A DNA stretch of 64,000 nucleotides. It comes from an uncultured Pseudoalteromonas sp. (GTDB lineage Bacteria; Pseudomonadota; Gammaproteobacteria; Enterobacterales; Alteromonadaceae). The stretch's first letter is position 1. Each line of letters starts with the position of its first letter. Made by a program: the position numbers and the translations under genes. The notes below the pieces were generated by a model. That model ran no database searches. It was given only the letters and a program-made list of their open reading frames with translations, and was not told the origin of the DNA. Positions 28,132 through 38,440 of this stretch are shown piece by piece. Location: the NCBI GenBank assembly GCA_947493455.1, contig CANLRB010000006.1, positions 62,001 through 126,000 of the forward strand, in the 5' to 3' direction.

Positions 28132-30945
28132 TTATTTGTTAATTGTCAGTGCGTCAGCAATTAACGCATTTTGTTCTTTAGTATGAGTTGACATATAGCC
28201 ACAGGCTGGCGCTGCAGACGCCTTTCGGCCTGCATAAGATAATTTTGCACCTGCTGGGATTGCATCAACAAAGTGATGTTGAGAACAGTACCATGCACCT
28301 TGATTTTGCGGTTCTTCTTGACACCAAACAAAATCAGTCACGTGCTGATAACGGCTCATAATCTCTTCCATTTCAGCATGCGGGAATGGATATAACTGCT
28401 CAACACGCACAATTGCGATGTTGTTAAGTTCTTGCTCACGGCGAGCCTGCAATAACTCGTAGTAAACCTTACCACTACAGAATACAACTCGTTCTACATT
28501 TTCCGGGTTAATATCATCGATTTCGTCGATCATATTATGGAATACACCATAAGATAGCTCTTCAAGGCTCGATACTGCTAATGGGTGACGTAGTAATGAT
28601 TTTGGTGTCATTACGATCAATGGTCTACGCAGTGGGCGAACCGACTGGCGGCGAATCATCGAATAAACTTGAGCGGGCGTTGATGGCACGCAAACTTGCA
28701 TATTGTGATCAGCACACAACTGTAAGTAACGTTCTAAACGTGCTGAGCTATGCTCTGGACCTTGTCCTTCGTAACCGTGTGGAAGGAGTAAGGTTAAGCC
28801 ACACAAACGACCCCACTTCTGCTCACCTGAACTTAAGAACTGATCGAATACGACTTGGGCACCGTTGGCAAAATCACCAAACTGCGCTTCCCATAATACC
28901 AATGAAGTTGGCTCAGCCGTTGCGTAACCGTATTCAAACGCCAGCACCGCTTCTTCTGAAAGCACTGAGTCATATACTTCAAAAGTGCCTTGTTGTTCAC
29001 TAATATTCTGTAAAGGAAGATAAGTAGACGCATCTGTTTGATTATGCACAACCGCATGACGATGGAAAAAAGTACCACGGCCAGAATCTTGTCCTGTCAT
29101 ACGAATGTCAGTACCTTCATCAACCAAGGTCGCGTATGCCAATGACTCCGCCATCCCCCAATCGAGTTGTTTTTCACCACTAGCCATTTTGGCACGGTCA
29201 TCGTAAATTTTCTTAACGCGCGACTGCGCTTTATGATTTTCTGGGTAAGAAGCAAGCTTTTCGCCTAATTCTTTCAGTTTATCAACACTGACGCCTGGCT
29301 CATAAGCAACATCCCAGTCGTGACCAATATACTTAGTCCAGTCTGAGCTATGCGATGTTTCTGGCTGTATTTCGTCAACAACACAAACGCCATTATCTAA
29401 GCCATTGCGGTATGTATCAGCAATTTGTTTCGACTCGTCAAGTGACAACGTACCTTCTTTTGCTAATTGCTCAGCATAGAGTTGACGCGGCACAGGATGC
29501 TTTTTAATTTTTTGATACATAAGTGGCTGAGTTGCATTTGGCTCATCAGCTTCGTTATGACCGTGGCGACGATAACAAACAAGGTCGATTACTACGTCTC
29601 GACGGAATTTGTTTCTAAAGTCAAGTGCTACCTGCGTTACAAATGCAACTGCTTCAGGATCATCTGAGTTGACGTGGAAAATCGGCGCTTGGACCATTTT
29701 TGCAATATCAGTACAATATTCAGTCGAACGCACATCTTCTTGCTTTGACGTTGTAAAACCAACTTGGTTATTGACAACAATACGCACGGTACCACCGACA
29801 CCAAACGCTCGCGTTTGAGATAAGTTAAATGTCTCTTGAACAACACCTTGACCAGCAATTGCCGAGTCACCGTGAATTGTTATCGGAAGCGCTTTTGAAC
29901 CACTCGAACACCCAAGGCGATCCAATCGAGCACGTACTGAGCCCATAACGACCGGATTTACAATTTCAAGGTGCGACGGGTTGAAGGCTAACGCCATATG
30001 TACGTCGCCACCGGCAGTGGCAAAATCTGACGAATAACCCATATGGTACTTAACGTCACCCGACCCTGCTAATTCACCGTATTTTCCGGCAAATTCATCA
30101 AACAACTGTGACGGGTTTTTACCAAGTACGTTTACAAGAACATTCAAACGTCCACGGTGCGCCATACCGATAACAGCTTCTTGCTGCCCGCTTTCGCCAG
30201 CGCGGTGGATAAGCTCTTTTAACATTGGAACAAGTGCATCACCGCCCTCCAACGAGAAGCGTTTCGCACCAGGGAATTTAGCTCCAAGGTATTTTTCTAG
30301 GCCATCAGCAGCTGTAAGGCCTTTTAAAATTCGTAACTTAGTTTCTTTGGTAAAATTAGGCTGAGAAAATGACGACTCGAGACGCTGTTGCAACCAACGC
30401 TTCTCTTCGGTAGATGTAATATGCATGTACTCTGCGCCAATAGAACCACAATAGGTTTTCTTAAGCGCAGCATACAAGTCTTTTAATTTCATCGTATCAC
30501 TGCCACTGGCAAATGAGCCGATATTGAATTCTCTATCTAAATCTGCATCCGTTAAATCATGGTGTGACAATTCGAGGTCACGAACACGGTCACGTTTCCA
30601 AAGACCTAGTGGATCTAGGTTTGCATTTTGGTGACCTCTAAATCGAAATGCATTAATAAGTTGCAATACTTTTACTTGTTTGGCGTCTGAGGCGCCTTCA
30701 GTTGCAACGACTACTTCTTTATGCTTGTTTTTCGCAAGCTCGGCAAATTGTGCTTTTACTTCAGAATGTTTTACATCTACATCCACACCATCTACTTTTG
30801 GTAGTTGGTCAAACACATCACGCCATTCTTCTGGCACGGAACCAGCGTCATCTAAATACGCTTCATAAAGCTCTTCTACATAAGCAACGTTGCCGCCGTT
30901 TAAGTGGGAAGACTCTAGCCATGCCTTCATTACACCTTCGTGCAT
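28132..30945 (-). CDS. sucA: 2-oxoglutarate dehydrogenase E1 component
   Basis: SucA is the thiamine diphosphate-dependent decarboxylase of the 2-oxoglutarate dehydrogenase complex. The 937-residue length is normal. The start [18 protein letters not shown] matches E. coli SucA and AGGG lies 8 nt before the ATG. Motifs seen are [17 protein letters not shown] (about 257-273), [17 protein letters not shown] and [17 protein letters not shown] (about 451-467). The C-terminal transketolase half has [20 protein letters not shown]. It follows sdhB after a 94-bp gap with a hairpin but no clear U tract. Confidence 0.98.
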   Translation of the reverse strand: MHEGVMKAWLESSHLNGGNVAYVEELYEAYLDDAGSVPEEWRDVFDQLPKVDGVDVDVKHSEVKAQFAELAKNKHKEVVVATEGASDAKQVKVLQLINAFRFRGHQNANLDPLGLWKRDRVRDLELSHHDLTDADLDREFNIGSFASGSDTMKLKDLYAALKKTYCGSIGAEYMHITSTEEKRWLQQRLESSFSQPNFTKETKLRILKGLTAADGLEKYLGAKFPGAKRFSLEGGDALVPMLKELIHRAGESGQQEAVIGMAHRGRLNVLVNVLGKNPSQLFDEFAGKYGELAGSGDVKYHMGYSSDFATAGGDVHMALAFNPSHLEIVNPVVMGSVRARLDRLGCSSGSKALPITIHGDSAIAGQGVVQETFNLSQTRAFGVGGTVRIVVNNQVGFTTSKQEDVRSTEYCTDIAKMVQAPIFHVNSDDPEAVAFVTQVALDFRNKFRRDVVIDLVCYRRHGHNEADEPNATQPLMYQKIKKHPVPRQLYAEQLAKEGTLSLDESKQIADTYRNGLDNGVCVVDEIQPETSHSSDWTKYIGHDWDVAYEPGVSVDKLKELGEKLASYPENHKAQSRVKKIYDDRAKMASGEKQLDWGMAESLAYATLVDEGTDIRMTGQDSGRGTFFHRHAVVHNQTDASTYLPLQNISEQQGTFEVYDSVLSEEAVLAFEYGYATAEPTSLVLWEAQFGDFANGAQVVFDQFLSSGEQKWGRLCGLTLLLPHGYEGQGPEHSSARLERYLQLCADHNMQVCVPSTPAQVYSMIRRQSVRPLRRPLIVMTPKSLLRHPLAVSSLEELSYGVFHNMIDEIDDINPENVERVVFCSGKVYYELLQARREQELNNIAIVRVEQLYPFPHAEMEEIMSRYQHVTDFVWCQEEPQNQGAWYCSQHHFVDAIPAGAKLSYAGRKASAAPACGYMSTHTKEQNALIADALTINK

Positions 30946-30990
30946 TTATAAGCCCTTTTTTCTAGCGCAGAAATCTAAGTTGTGAGTTAG

Positions 30991-31016
30991 GTAGTGGCTG
31001 TTACTTCAGCCACTAC
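30991..31016. other. Hairpin in the sdhB-sucA gap
   Basis: GTAGTGGCTG / CAGCCACTAC is a perfect 10-bp stem with a 6-nt loop. It has no U tract on the minus strand, so it is unlikely to be a classic terminator; it may be a processing or mRNA-stability hairpin between the sdh and suc parts of the transcript. Confidence 0.55.
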
Positions 31017-31039
31017 GGATTTCATATTATAGAACGTTT

Positions 31040-31750
31040 TTATACAGAACGCTTTAATAACATGGATTTAATATGACCGATTGCCTTAGTTGGGTTAAGG
31101 CCTTTCGGACATACGTTGACACAGTTCATAATACCGTGGCAACGGAATACACTAAACGCATCATCTAAATCAGCTAAACGCTCTTCAGTTGCCGTATCAC
31201 GGCTATCAGCTAAAAAGCGATACGCATGAAGTAAACCTGCTGGCCCAATAAACTTGTCCGGATTCCACCAGAAAGACGGACAAGATGTTGAACAACATGC
31301 GCAAAGAATACATTCATATAAACCATCAAGTTTGTCACGGTCTTCAAGAGATTGAAGACGCTCAGCACCACCTGTTGGTTTATCGTTAATTAAATATGGC
31401 TTTACTTTTTCGTACTGAGTATAGAACTGAGTCATATCAATAACTAAATCGCGTACAACCGGTAAACCAGGTAATGGACGGATAACAATCTTGCCCTTGC
31501 CTAATGCAGACAGTGGCGTAATACATGCTAACCCATTTTTACCATTCATATTTATGCCGTCAGAACCACACACACCTTCACGGCATGAACGGCGGAACGA
31601 CAAAGTTGGATCCTGCTCTTTTAATAGTAAAAGCGCATCCAATACCATCATATCGCGGCCTTCCTCTACTTCAAGAGTGTAGTCCTGCATATGAGGCGCG
31701 TTATCAACATCTGGGTTGTAACGGTATACAGAAAATTGTATTTGTGACAT
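31040..31750 (-). CDS. sdhB: Succinate dehydrogenase iron-sulfur subunit
   Basis: SdhB passes electrons from SdhA FAD to quinone. The 236 residues contain the [2Fe-2S] motif in CREGVCGSDG plus GLAC (about 56-76), the [4Fe-4S] CILCACCSTSCP (about 146-157), and the [3Fe-4S]/[4Fe-4S] CHGIMNCVNVCPKG near 203-216. AGGAG sits 9 nt before the ATG. It is the last gene of sdhCDAB. Confidence 0.98.
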   Translation of the reverse strand: MSQIQFSVYRYNPDVDNAPHMQDYTLEVEEGRDMMVLDALLLLKEQDPTLSFRRSCREGVCGSDGINMNGKNGLACITPLSALGKGKIVIRPLPGLPVVRDLVIDMTQFYTQYEKVKPYLINDKPTGGAERLQSLEDRDKLDGLYECILCACCSTSCPSFWWNPDKFIGPAGLLHAYRFLADSRDTATEERLADLDDAFSVFRCHGIMNCVNVCPKGLNPTKAIGHIKSMLLKRSV

Positions 31751-31761
31751 GTAATGCGCTC

Positions 31762-33534
31762 CTAGTATGTACGTGCTTTCGGCGGGAATGCTTCACGTGT
31801 CTTAGGCGCAAAGTTAACTTCACGCTTAGACATTTCTTCTGTCACTGGGCTGTAAACTGAGTGACACAACCAGTTTTCGTCGTCACGATCTGGATAATCG
31901 AAGCGCGAATGCGCACCACGGCTTTCAGTACGGAAATTCGCAGCAACAGCAGTTGAATATGCTGTTTCCATTAAGTTATCTAATTCTAGACACTCGATTC
32001 GCGCAGTATTGAATTCTGACGACTTGTCGTCAAGACGCGCATGCTGCAAGCGTTCGCGAATTTCTTTAAGTTCTTTAAGACCTTCTGCCATTGAATCTCC
32101 TTCACGGAATACCGAGAAGTTAAGCTGCATACATTGCTGCAAGTCTTTCTTAATTTGAACTGGATCTTCACCTTGACCTGGCTTAGAAGTTTCCCAGCGG
32201 TTGAAACGACTCATCGCGGCTTCAAGATCTGACTCAGAGGCATCTTTTGAAATTTCAGCATCTTGTAAATACTGACCGAGGAAGTTACCTGCTGCGCGGC
32301 CAAATACAACTAAGTCTAATAGTGAGTTACCGCCTAAACGGTTTGCACCGTGAACAGATACACATGCAATTTCACCAACGGCAAATAAACCTTCAACAAG
32401 TTTCTCTTGACCTTTTTCATCAATATTGATGACTTGGCCATTTACGTTGGTCGGCACACCACCCATCATATAGTGACAGGTTGGAATTACTGGAATTGGT
32501 TCTTTTGCAGGATCAACGTGAGCAAATGTTTTAGAAAGATCACAAACACCAGGAAGGCGTAAGTTGAGCATCTCTGCACCTAAGTGGTCTAACTTAAGCT
32601 TGATATGCGTACCCCACGGCCCTTCACAACCGCGGCCTTCGCGAATTTCGGTCATCATAGCACGAGCAACAACGTCACGACCGGCTAAATCTTTCGCGTT
32701 TGGCGCATATCGTTCCATAAAGCGTTCGCCGTCTTTGTTTAGAAGGTAACCACCTTCACCACGACAACCTTCTGTCACTAACGTACCTGCACCTGCAATT
32801 CCTGTTGGGTGGAATTGCCACATTTCCATATCTTGCATCGCAATGCCAGCACGGGTAGCCATACCAACGCCGTCACCTGTATTAATGTGTGCATTTGTAG
32901 TCGATGCATAAATACGGCCTGCACCACCTGTTGCAAGTACCACAGCTTTCGATTTAAAGTAAACAACTTCTCCGCTTTCAATATCAATCGCGGTACAACC
33001 AACAACATCACCTTTGTCATTTTTAACAAGGTCTAATGCGTACCATTCAGAAAATACATTGGTTTTATTTTTAACATTTTGCTGATATAAACAGTGCAAT
33101 AATGCGTGGCCCGTACGGTCAGCAGCCGCTGCTGTACGTGCAGCCTGCTCGCCACCAAAGTTTTTAGATTGACCACCAAATGGGCGCTGATATACACGGC
33201 CGTTTTCAAAACGTGAAAACGGTAAACCCATATTTTCTAGTTCTGTAATCGCTTCGGGACCTGTTTTAGTCATGTACTCGATTGCATCTTGGTCACCGAT
33301 GTAATCAGAACCTTTTACAGTGTCATACATGTGCCATTCCCAATTATCTTCATGGGAATTACCTAATGCAACGGTGATACCACCTTGCGCTGACACGGTA
33401 TGAGAACGCGTTGGAAATACTTTTGATATTAGTGCACAGGTTTTACCTGATTCACTGATTGCAAGCGCTGCGCGCATACCAGCACCGCCGGCACCAATCA
33501 CTACAGCGTCAAATTCTCTTACTGAAATAGCCAC
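31762..33534 (-). CDS. sdhA: Succinate dehydrogenase flavoprotein subunit
   Basis: SdhA oxidises succinate to fumarate with covalently bound FAD. The 590-residue protein starts with GTG directly after the sdhD stop codon, implying translational coupling. [13 protein letters not shown] (11-23) is the FAD fold and SHTVSAQGG carries the flavinylated His45. [21 protein letters not shown] and the active-site Arg region ([20 protein letters not shown]) are intact. Confidence 0.98.
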   Translation of the reverse strand: MAISVREFDAVVIGAGGAGMRAALAISESGKTCALISKVFPTRSHTVSAQGGITVALGNSHEDNWEWHMYDTVKGSDYIGDQDAIEYMTKTGPEAITELENMGLPFSRFENGRVYQRPFGGQSKNFGGEQAARTAAAADRTGHALLHCLYQQNVKNKTNVFSEWYALDLVKNDKGDVVGCTAIDIESGEVVYFKSKAVVLATGGAGRIYASTTNAHINTGDGVGMATRAGIAMQDMEMWQFHPTGIAGAGTLVTEGCRGEGGYLLNKDGERFMERYAPNAKDLAGRDVVARAMMTEIREGRGCEGPWGTHIKLKLDHLGAEMLNLRLPGVCDLSKTFAHVDPAKEPIPVIPTCHYMMGGVPTNVNGQVINIDEKGQEKLVEGLFAVGEIACVSVHGANRLGGNSLLDLVVFGRAAGNFLGQYLQDAEISKDASESDLEAAMSRFNRWETSKPGQGEDPVQIKKDLQQCMQLNFSVFREGDSMAEGLKELKEIRERLQHARLDDKSSEFNTARIECLELDNLMETAYSTAVAANFRTESRGAHSRFDYPDRDDENWLCHSVYSPVTEEMSKREVNFAPKTREAFPPKARTY

Positions 33535-33882
33535 TTACACACCCCAAAGAACAAATACACCTACTGCAACGTAAACAAACGCGAGTAGATTTAAAAGAAA
33601 GCCAAGAATAGCACGAAGTTTCGCATTTTTGATGTAGTCAGTCAGAACCTGCCATAAACCAATGCGCGTATGAATCATCATGCAAACGAGTGCAGCAAAT
33701 GTGAATACTTTTACGAATAAATTCGAAAATAAACCCTGCCACGCCTCAAAAGTAACTTCCGGGGTAGTTATAAAATAACCAATAATAAATAGTGCGTAAG
33801 ATGCTAATACAAGTGCCGTTGCACGAAGTGAAACGAAATCTTGTACGCCATCACGTTTAAGAGTTGCTTGATTGACTACCAT
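33535..33882 (-). CDS. sdhD: Succinate dehydrogenase membrane anchor subunit SdhD
   Basis: The second membrane anchor of complex II. I chose the ATG at 33882 (115 residues, MVVNQATLKRDGVQDF), because the frame upstream to 33918 overlaps sdhC and adds Cys/Arg residues unlike SdhD. It has three membrane helices and MIHTRIGLWQVLTDYIK with the conserved His of the heme/quinone region. It overlaps sdhC by 7 nt and abuts sdhA. Confidence 0.95.
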   Translation of the reverse strand: MVVNQATLKRDGVQDFVSLRATALVLASYALFIIGYFITTPEVTFEAWQGLFSNLFVKVFTFAALVCMMIHTRIGLWQVLTDYIKNAKLRAILGFLLNLLAFVYVAVGVFVLWGV

Positions 33883-34250
33883 ATCCACACTCCAGCTGCC
33901 ACAGCGACAATCGCCCAAAGGACTAAAATGAACTTTGCGCTACCGTTGCCTGATTCTAATTCTTCAAAATAACCCATATCCATAAACATATGACGGATGC
34001 CCGCGATAATATGATATGAAAGTACAGTTACAGTGCCCCATGCAATGAATTTGGCAATGAACCCGGTGAACAGGCCCTTGACGAATTCAAATCCTTGAGG
34101 GGAAGAAAGAGATTCAGACCATGCCCAAATGACAAACGTCAAAGCAAAAAATAATGCAACGCCGGTTACGCGGTGCAAAATTGACGCTTTTGCCGTAGCC
34201 GGCATTTGGATAGTCGATAGATCTAGATTTACAGGTCTTTGCTTTTTCAC
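33876..34250 (-). CDS. sdhC: Succinate dehydrogenase cytochrome b556 subunit SdhC
   Basis: The first gene of the sdh operon, providing a membrane helix bundle and a heme b ligand. I chose the GTG at 34250 (124 residues; KKQRPVNLDLSTIQMPATAK matches E. coli SdhC after its short leader). The longer frame from a TTG at 34376 adds 42 residues without family match. SILHRVTG and SYHIIAGIRHMFMDMGY carry the expected residues, and the three helices are clear. A good promoter lies about 160 nt upstream. Confidence 0.92.
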   Translation of the reverse strand: MKKQRPVNLDLSTIQMPATAKASILHRVTGVALFFALTFVIWAWSESLSSPQGFEFVKGLFTGFIAKFIAWGTVTVLSYHIIAGIRHMFMDMGYFEELESGNGSAKFILVLWAIVAVAAGVWIW

Positions 34251-34408
34251 AGTTACTTGCCCATCTGACTCGTATAGAGTCCAACTATTGTTGTTATAAC
34301 CCGCTAAACAAACTTTAGCGGAACCATCAAGGTTATTGCGTAACGCTCGGTGACGAAGCCGCGCTAAATTCCACAATACCTCAGACGAAGTGGTGTTAAA
34401 CCTACCAC

Positions 34409-34437
34409 AGTATATAAGACCACATGCCCTATTACAA
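34409..34437 (-). promoter_or_regulatory. Probable sdhC promoter
   Basis: On the minus strand TTGTAA (-35, 34432-34437), a 17-nt spacer and TATACT (-10, 34409-34414) make a good sigma70 promoter. The transcript would start near 34402, leaving a leader of about 150 nt before the GTG of sdhC. Confidence 0.55.
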
Positions 34438-34527
34438 TTCTTGTTTAATAAGAGAAGCTTGCGAAGTAGCCTTTGGTATAATATTTAAACTAGCTAAGAA
34501 TATTTATTATACTAGAATGCATTAAAA

Positions 34528-34558
34528 TTGACTTTGAACCCTATTTATACGTTACAAT
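34528..34558 (+). promoter_or_regulatory. Possible gltA promoter
   Basis: TTGACT (34528-34533) and TACAAT (34553-34558) are good hexamers but the spacer is 19 nt, longer than ideal. The start codon is about 68 nt further on. Confidence 0.45.
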
Positions 34559-34626
34559 AGTCCAAATTTGCTTAACATCCGTATCATAAACATAACAACC
34601 AGATTGTTATTAAAGGAGAGAATTAG

Positions 34627-35913
34627 ATGGCAGACAAGAAAGCCACAGTCCATATTGATGGTCTAGATCCAATCGAACTTCCTATTTATTCAGGCACTGC
34701 AGGTCAAGACGTGATTGACGTTCGCACTCTAGGAAGCCACGGACATTTTACTTTCGACCCAGGCTTCATGTCGACTGGCTCGTGTGAATCTGCAATTACT
34801 TATATCGATGGTGCCAAAGGTGTTCTACTTCACCGTGGCTATGCAATCGATGAACTTGCTGAAAAATCAAACTATATCGAACTTTGCTACCTACTTTTAA
34901 ACGGTGAACTGCCAAATGCGCAGCAACTTGAAGATTTTTCAAGTGAGATTACAACGAACACCATGATGCATGAAAAAATTGGTGCATTTTTCCAAGGTTT
35001 CCGTGTTGATTCGCACCCAATGGCAATGCTGTGTGGCGTTGTAGGTGCGCTTTCATCGTTCTATCACGATGATTTAGATATTGCTGACGCGGATCAACGT
35101 CATCGCAGCGCAGTTAAATTAATTGCAAAACTCCCTACAATTGCAGCAATGTGTTACAAGTACAACATTGGTCAACCATTTGTATACCCACGCAACGATT
35201 TAACTTATGCAGAAAACTTCTTAAACATGATGTTCTCTGTGCCAGCTGAAGATTATAAAGTAAGCCCTGTACTTGCTAAAGCAATGGACCGTATCTTCAT
35301 GCTGCATGCAGATCACGAACAAAATGCATCAACGTCTACAGTACGTTTAGCAGGTTCATCAGGTGCTAATCCATACGCATGTATTGCTGCAGGTATCGCA
35401 TCACTCTGGGGACCTGCTCACGGTGGGGCTAACGAAGCATGTTTAAATATGCTTGAAGAAATCGGCTCAGTAGACAACATCGATGAATATGTTGCAAAAG
35501 CGAAAGACAAAAATGACCCATTCCGTTTAATGGGCTTTGGTCACCGCGTTTATAAAAACTTCGACCCGCGTGCGACAGTAATGCGTGAGACATGTCATGA
35601 AGTATTAAAAGAGCTTAATATTCAAGATCCGCTCCTTGATGTTGCAATGAAACTAGAGCAAATTGCATTAGAAGACCCTTACTTCATCGAGAAAAAACTC
35701 TACCCTAACGTTGATTTCTATTCAGGTATCATCTTGAAAGCAATCGGTATTCCAACAAGTATGTTTACGGTAATTTTTGCAATGTCGCGTACCGTAGGTT
35801 GGATTTCACACTGGGATGAAATGTTGTCACAAGCGGGCCACAAAATTGGTCGTCCACGTCAACTTTATACTGGTTACACAAAACGTGATTACGTAGAAAC
35901 AAGCAATCGTTAA
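34627..35913 (+). CDS. gltA: Citrate synthase (type I)
   Basis: GltA condenses acetyl-CoA with oxaloacetate. The 428 residues match the hexameric NADH-sensitive gammaproteobacterial type (E. coli 427). It has [20 protein letters not shown] with the active-site His region, [15 protein letters not shown] and [14 protein letters not shown] with the second catalytic His, and an N-terminal beta-domain of about 50 residues typical of the regulated enzyme. AAGGAG lies 8 nt before the ATG. It diverges from sdhCDAB as in E. coli. Confidence 0.98.
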   Translation: MADKKATVHIDGLDPIELPIYSGTAGQDVIDVRTLGSHGHFTFDPGFMSTGSCESAITYIDGAKGVLLHRGYAIDELAEKSNYIELCYLLLNGELPNAQQLEDFSSEITTNTMMHEKIGAFFQGFRVDSHPMAMLCGVVGALSSFYHDDLDIADADQRHRSAVKLIAKLPTIAAMCYKYNIGQPFVYPRNDLTYAENFLNMMFSVPAEDYKVSPVLAKAMDRIFMLHADHEQNASTSTVRLAGSSGANPYACIAAGIASLWGPAHGGANEACLNMLEEIGSVDNIDEYVAKAKDKNDPFRLMGFGHRVYKNFDPRATVMRETCHEVLKELNIQDPLLDVAMKLEQIALEDPYFIEKKLYPNVDFYSGIILKAIGIPTSMFTVIFAMSRTVGWISHWDEMLSQAGHKIGRPRQLYTGYTKRDYVETSNR

Positions 35914-35927
35914 TCGCTGCTTAATAT

Positions 35928-35956
35928 AAAAAAGGTCGCTTAATGCGACCTTTTTT
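35928..35956 (+). terminator. Terminator after gltA
   Basis: The stem AAAAAAGGTCGC / GCGACCTTTTTT with a 5-nt loop begins 15 nt after the gltA stop. Confidence 0.88.
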
Positions 35957-36025
35957 GTTTTTAATTAGTAATTGGCAGCGATTTTAATTAGAATTCGAAC
36001 CCCTATTTCACTGTGAATTAAGTTG

Positions 36026-37231
36026 ATGTCAAAAGTCGAGTCACTGCGGAAAGATTTTCCGTTTTTCAATACAAGCGATGTTGTTTATTTAGATTCTGGA
36101 GCCACTAGCCAAAAACCGCAATGCGTGATCGATGCAATAGCTCATTTTTATGCCACCCAGAATGCTAATGTTCACCGCGGTATTCATCAATTAAGCCAAA
36201 ATGCGACATCGGACTACGAATCAGCGCGAAAATGCGTCGCGCAATACATCAACGCCGCAGAAAACGAAATAGTGTGGACCAAAGGTACAACCGAATCTAT
36301 CAACCTAGTTAGCTATGGTTTAACGCCTCATCTTAGCCTAAATGACTCGATATTGATAAGTGAAGTTGAGCATCATGCCAACATCGTGCCGTGGCAACAA
36401 TTAGCAAAGCGCACTGGCGCTAAGCTTGCCTTTATTAAGGTTGACTCCAACGGCATACTTGACGCTAAATGTATCAAAGAAGCAATAAAACAACATAAAC
36501 CAAAATTGCTCGCGCTGTCACATGCGTCCAATGTACTCGGCTCAATCAACCCCATTCAAGATGCCATAGCCTATGCCAAACAACACAATTGTTTAACATT
36601 AATCGATGGTGCACAGGCGTTTCTTCACTTGGCACCCAATATGAAGCAATTAGATTGTGATTTTTATGTGTTTTCAGCACACAAAGCATTAGGCCCTACA
36701 GGCGTTGGTGTGCTTTATGGTAAATACCAACGTTTACAAGAATTAGACGTATTTCAATCTGGGGGCGAAATGATAGAATACGTAACCCTCACGCACTCTA
36801 CATTTCGAGACGCACCAGGAAAATTTGAAACCGGTACGCCAAATATTGCAGGTATTATTGCTTTTACAGCCGCCCTAAACTATATAAAAGCAATATCGAA
36901 CAAAGAGTTAAGAGAATACGAAACAAGACTATTTAAGTATTTAATCAAACAGTTACAAGCAATCGACGGCATAACGCTTTATGGTGATTTAGAACATAAT
37001 ATTGGAACCATGAGCTTTAACTATAAAAACGAACATTGTTTTGATATAGCCAGCCTACTCGATACCTACAACATCGCAGTTCGCAGTGGCCACCATTGCG
37101 CACAGCCATTGATGTCTGCGCTATCAGTTCCAGGTACAGTTCGTGTTAGTCTCTCGTTTTACAATAACACGCAAGATATAGATCAGTTTATCTTCGCACT
37201 TAAACACGCCATTGAAATGGTATCCGAATGA
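36026..37231 (+). CDS. csdA: Cysteine desulfurase, SufS/CsdA type
   Basis: A PLP enzyme that removes sulfur from cysteine for Fe-S clusters or tRNA thiolation. The start is ATG 36026 (401 residues); a TTG three bases earlier is not needed. The PLP lysine is in FYVFSAHKALGPTGVG (K220) and the persulfide Cys in AVRSGHHCAQPL (C358), the class II short-loop signature. The gene order csdA-csdE matches E. coli and the two overlap by 4 nt. Suf versus Csd naming rests on the adjacent csdE/tcdA set and is not certain from sequence alone. Confidence 0.9.
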   Translation: MSKVESLRKDFPFFNTSDVVYLDSGATSQKPQCVIDAIAHFYATQNANVHRGIHQLSQNATSDYESARKCVAQYINAAENEIVWTKGTTESINLVSYGLTPHLSLNDSILISEVEHHANIVPWQQLAKRTGAKLAFIKVDSNGILDAKCIKEAIKQHKPKLLALSHASNVLGSINPIQDAIAYAKQHNCLTLIDGAQAFLHLAPNMKQLDCDFYVFSAHKALGPTGVGVLYGKYQRLQELDVFQSGGEMIEYVTLTHSTFRDAPGKFETGTPNIAGIIAFTAALNYIKAISNKELREYETRLFKYLIKQLQAIDGITLYGDLEHNIGTMSFNYKNEHCFDIASLLDTYNIAVRSGHHCAQPLMSALSVPGTVRVSLSFYNNTQDIDQFIFALKHAIEMVSE

Positions 37232-37638
37232 ATAAAAATTACCAAAAAATTAAACAAGACTTTGAAAAACTTGGTTCGTGGCAACTAAAGTATCGCGAGC
37301 TTATGCTACTTGGGAAAAATTTACCTTCTCTTAGCGATGCACTCAAAACAAATGATGCAAAAGTAGCTGGGTGTGAAAGCAATGTGTGGTTATACACGGG
37401 GTTTGCTGAAGATGAAACAACCGTGTTATGCACCGCAGACTCAGATACACGTATCGTAAAAGGTCTGCTTTATATCATCCTTACAATGGTCAATGGGCTC
37501 ACCCCCGATGAAATTGCCAAATTGGATATTGCTGATGAATTCGAAAGCCTTGGCCTTGCAAAACAATTGAGCGAAAGCCGCGGGAATGGAATACGCGCTA
37601 TTGCATCAGCAATAACCCAATTTGCAAAGGCGCACTAA
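37228..37638 (+). CDS. csdE: Sulfur acceptor protein CsdE (SufE family)
   Basis: CsdE takes the persulfide from CsdA. The 136-residue protein has the SufE pattern with Cys49 in KVAGCESNVWLY, followed by VKGLLYIILTMVNGLTPDEI. It overlaps csdA by 4 nt (ATGA) and ends in a hairpin that also contains the stop of the convergent tcdA gene. In E. coli CsdE and TcdA (CsdL) interact, so proximity fits a shared sulfur-transfer role. Confidence 0.92.
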   Translation: MNKNYQKIKQDFEKLGSWQLKYRELMLLGKNLPSLSDALKTNDAKVAGCESNVWLYTGFAEDETTVLCTADSDTRIVKGLLYIILTMVNGLTPDEIAKLDIADEFESLGLAKQLSESRGNGIRAIASAITQFAKAH

Positions 37639-37650
37639 GCGCCTTTGTTT
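37626..37650. terminator. Hairpin terminator overlapping the stops of csdE and tcdA
   Basis: AAAGGCGC / GCGCCTTT is an 8-bp stem whose 5-nt loop holds the overlapping stop codons of convergent csdE (37636-37638) and tcdA (37635-37637). T-rich sequence follows on the plus strand; the minus-side U tract is short. Confidence 0.6.
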
Positions 37651-38438
37651 TCATTCCTAAGGCAACGCGCTAGGTATTTATCGACGACTCTGGCGCTTAT
37701 AAAAAACGCAAACGTCCCTGTTACCATAGTGAGAGAGCCGAACCCAGTTTGGCAATCCATATTCATGTTTGCATCCGTACCTGATTTGGCATGACATACA
37801 GTGCCATCGGAATTTGGGTAAACGAGCTGTTCCGTTGAGTACACACAATCAACACCGAATTTGCGTTTAGGGTTTTGACTGAAGTTGTATTGTTTGCGCA
37901 GTATATAGCGTACCTTAGCTAACAACGGATCTTGCGTCGTTTTGGCAACATCACCAAAACATATTTTACTCGGATCAATTTGTCCACCGGCACCACCGGT
38001 GGTTATAACAGGTATTTTATTGCGTTTACAATGTGCAATCAGCGCAGCCTTGACTTTAACCTCATCAATACAGTCAATCACATAATCAAAGTCTTGGATT
38101 AACGTTTTTAGGTTTTCTTGGGTTAAAAAGTCTTCTTCGCAGCCTACATTACATTCAGGATTAATCTGTGCGATCCGCTCAGCCATTACAGTCACCTTCG
38201 ATTGCCCGATAGTTGACGATTGAGCATGTACCTGGCGGTTAATATTGGTTGCACAAATATCATCTAGGTCAATTAACGTTAAATGACCTATTCCTGTACG
38301 TGCTAAGCTCTCAGCGACCCAACTGCCAACGCCGCCTATGCCGATTATACATATTCGCGCCTGTTGCAATAATTCCAGTTGTTTGCGCCCATATAAACGG
38401 GCTATTCCGCCAAAGCGAGTTTGAATCATGTCGTTCAT
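37635..38438 (-). CDS. tcdA: tRNA threonylcarbamoyladenosine dehydratase
   Basis: TcdA (CsdL) cyclises t6A37 to ct6A in ANN-decoding tRNAs in an ATP-dependent step. The 267-residue E1-like protein has RFGGIARLYG at the start, the ATP-binding IGIGGVGSWVAESLARTGIG (about 32-51), DLDDICATNINRQVHA, and the DYVIDCIDEVKVK segment typical of ThiF/MoeB relatives. It lacks a CxxC pair zinc site. It lies 2 nt downstream of the rlu gene at the end of the comEC-msbA-lpxK operon and converges on csdE. Confidence 0.93.
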   Translation of the reverse strand: MNDMIQTRFGGIARLYGRKQLELLQQARICIIGIGGVGSWVAESLARTGIGHLTLIDLDDICATNINRQVHAQSSTIGQSKVTVMAERIAQINPECNVGCEEDFLTQENLKTLIQDFDYVIDCIDEVKVKAALIAHCKRNKIPVITTGGAGGQIDPSKICFGDVAKTTQDPLLAKVRYILRKQYNFSQNPKRKFGVDCVYSTEQLVYPNSDGTVCHAKSGTDANMNMDCQTGFGSLTMVTGTFAFFISARVVDKYLARCLRNENKGA

Positions 38439-38440
38439 AA

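Larger units (their letters stand above)
34251..34626. other. Divergent control region between sdhC and gltA
   Basis: A 376-bp AT-rich gap with no gene I can support. It holds a sigma70-like promoter for sdhC on the minus strand, one for gltA on the plus strand, and the gltA Shine-Dalgarno AAGGAG (34613-34618). I see no confident CRP (TGTGA-N6-TCACA) or Fur site. Confidence 0.6.

Noticed and set aside
28581-29003. Long open frame antisense to sucA.
   Set aside because: It is a shadow of the conserved sucA codons, with no start signal and no family resemblance.
34251-34376. Extension of sdhC to a TTG start giving 166 residues.
   Set aside because: The added 42 residues do not resemble SdhC, and the GTG at 34250 gives a normal length.
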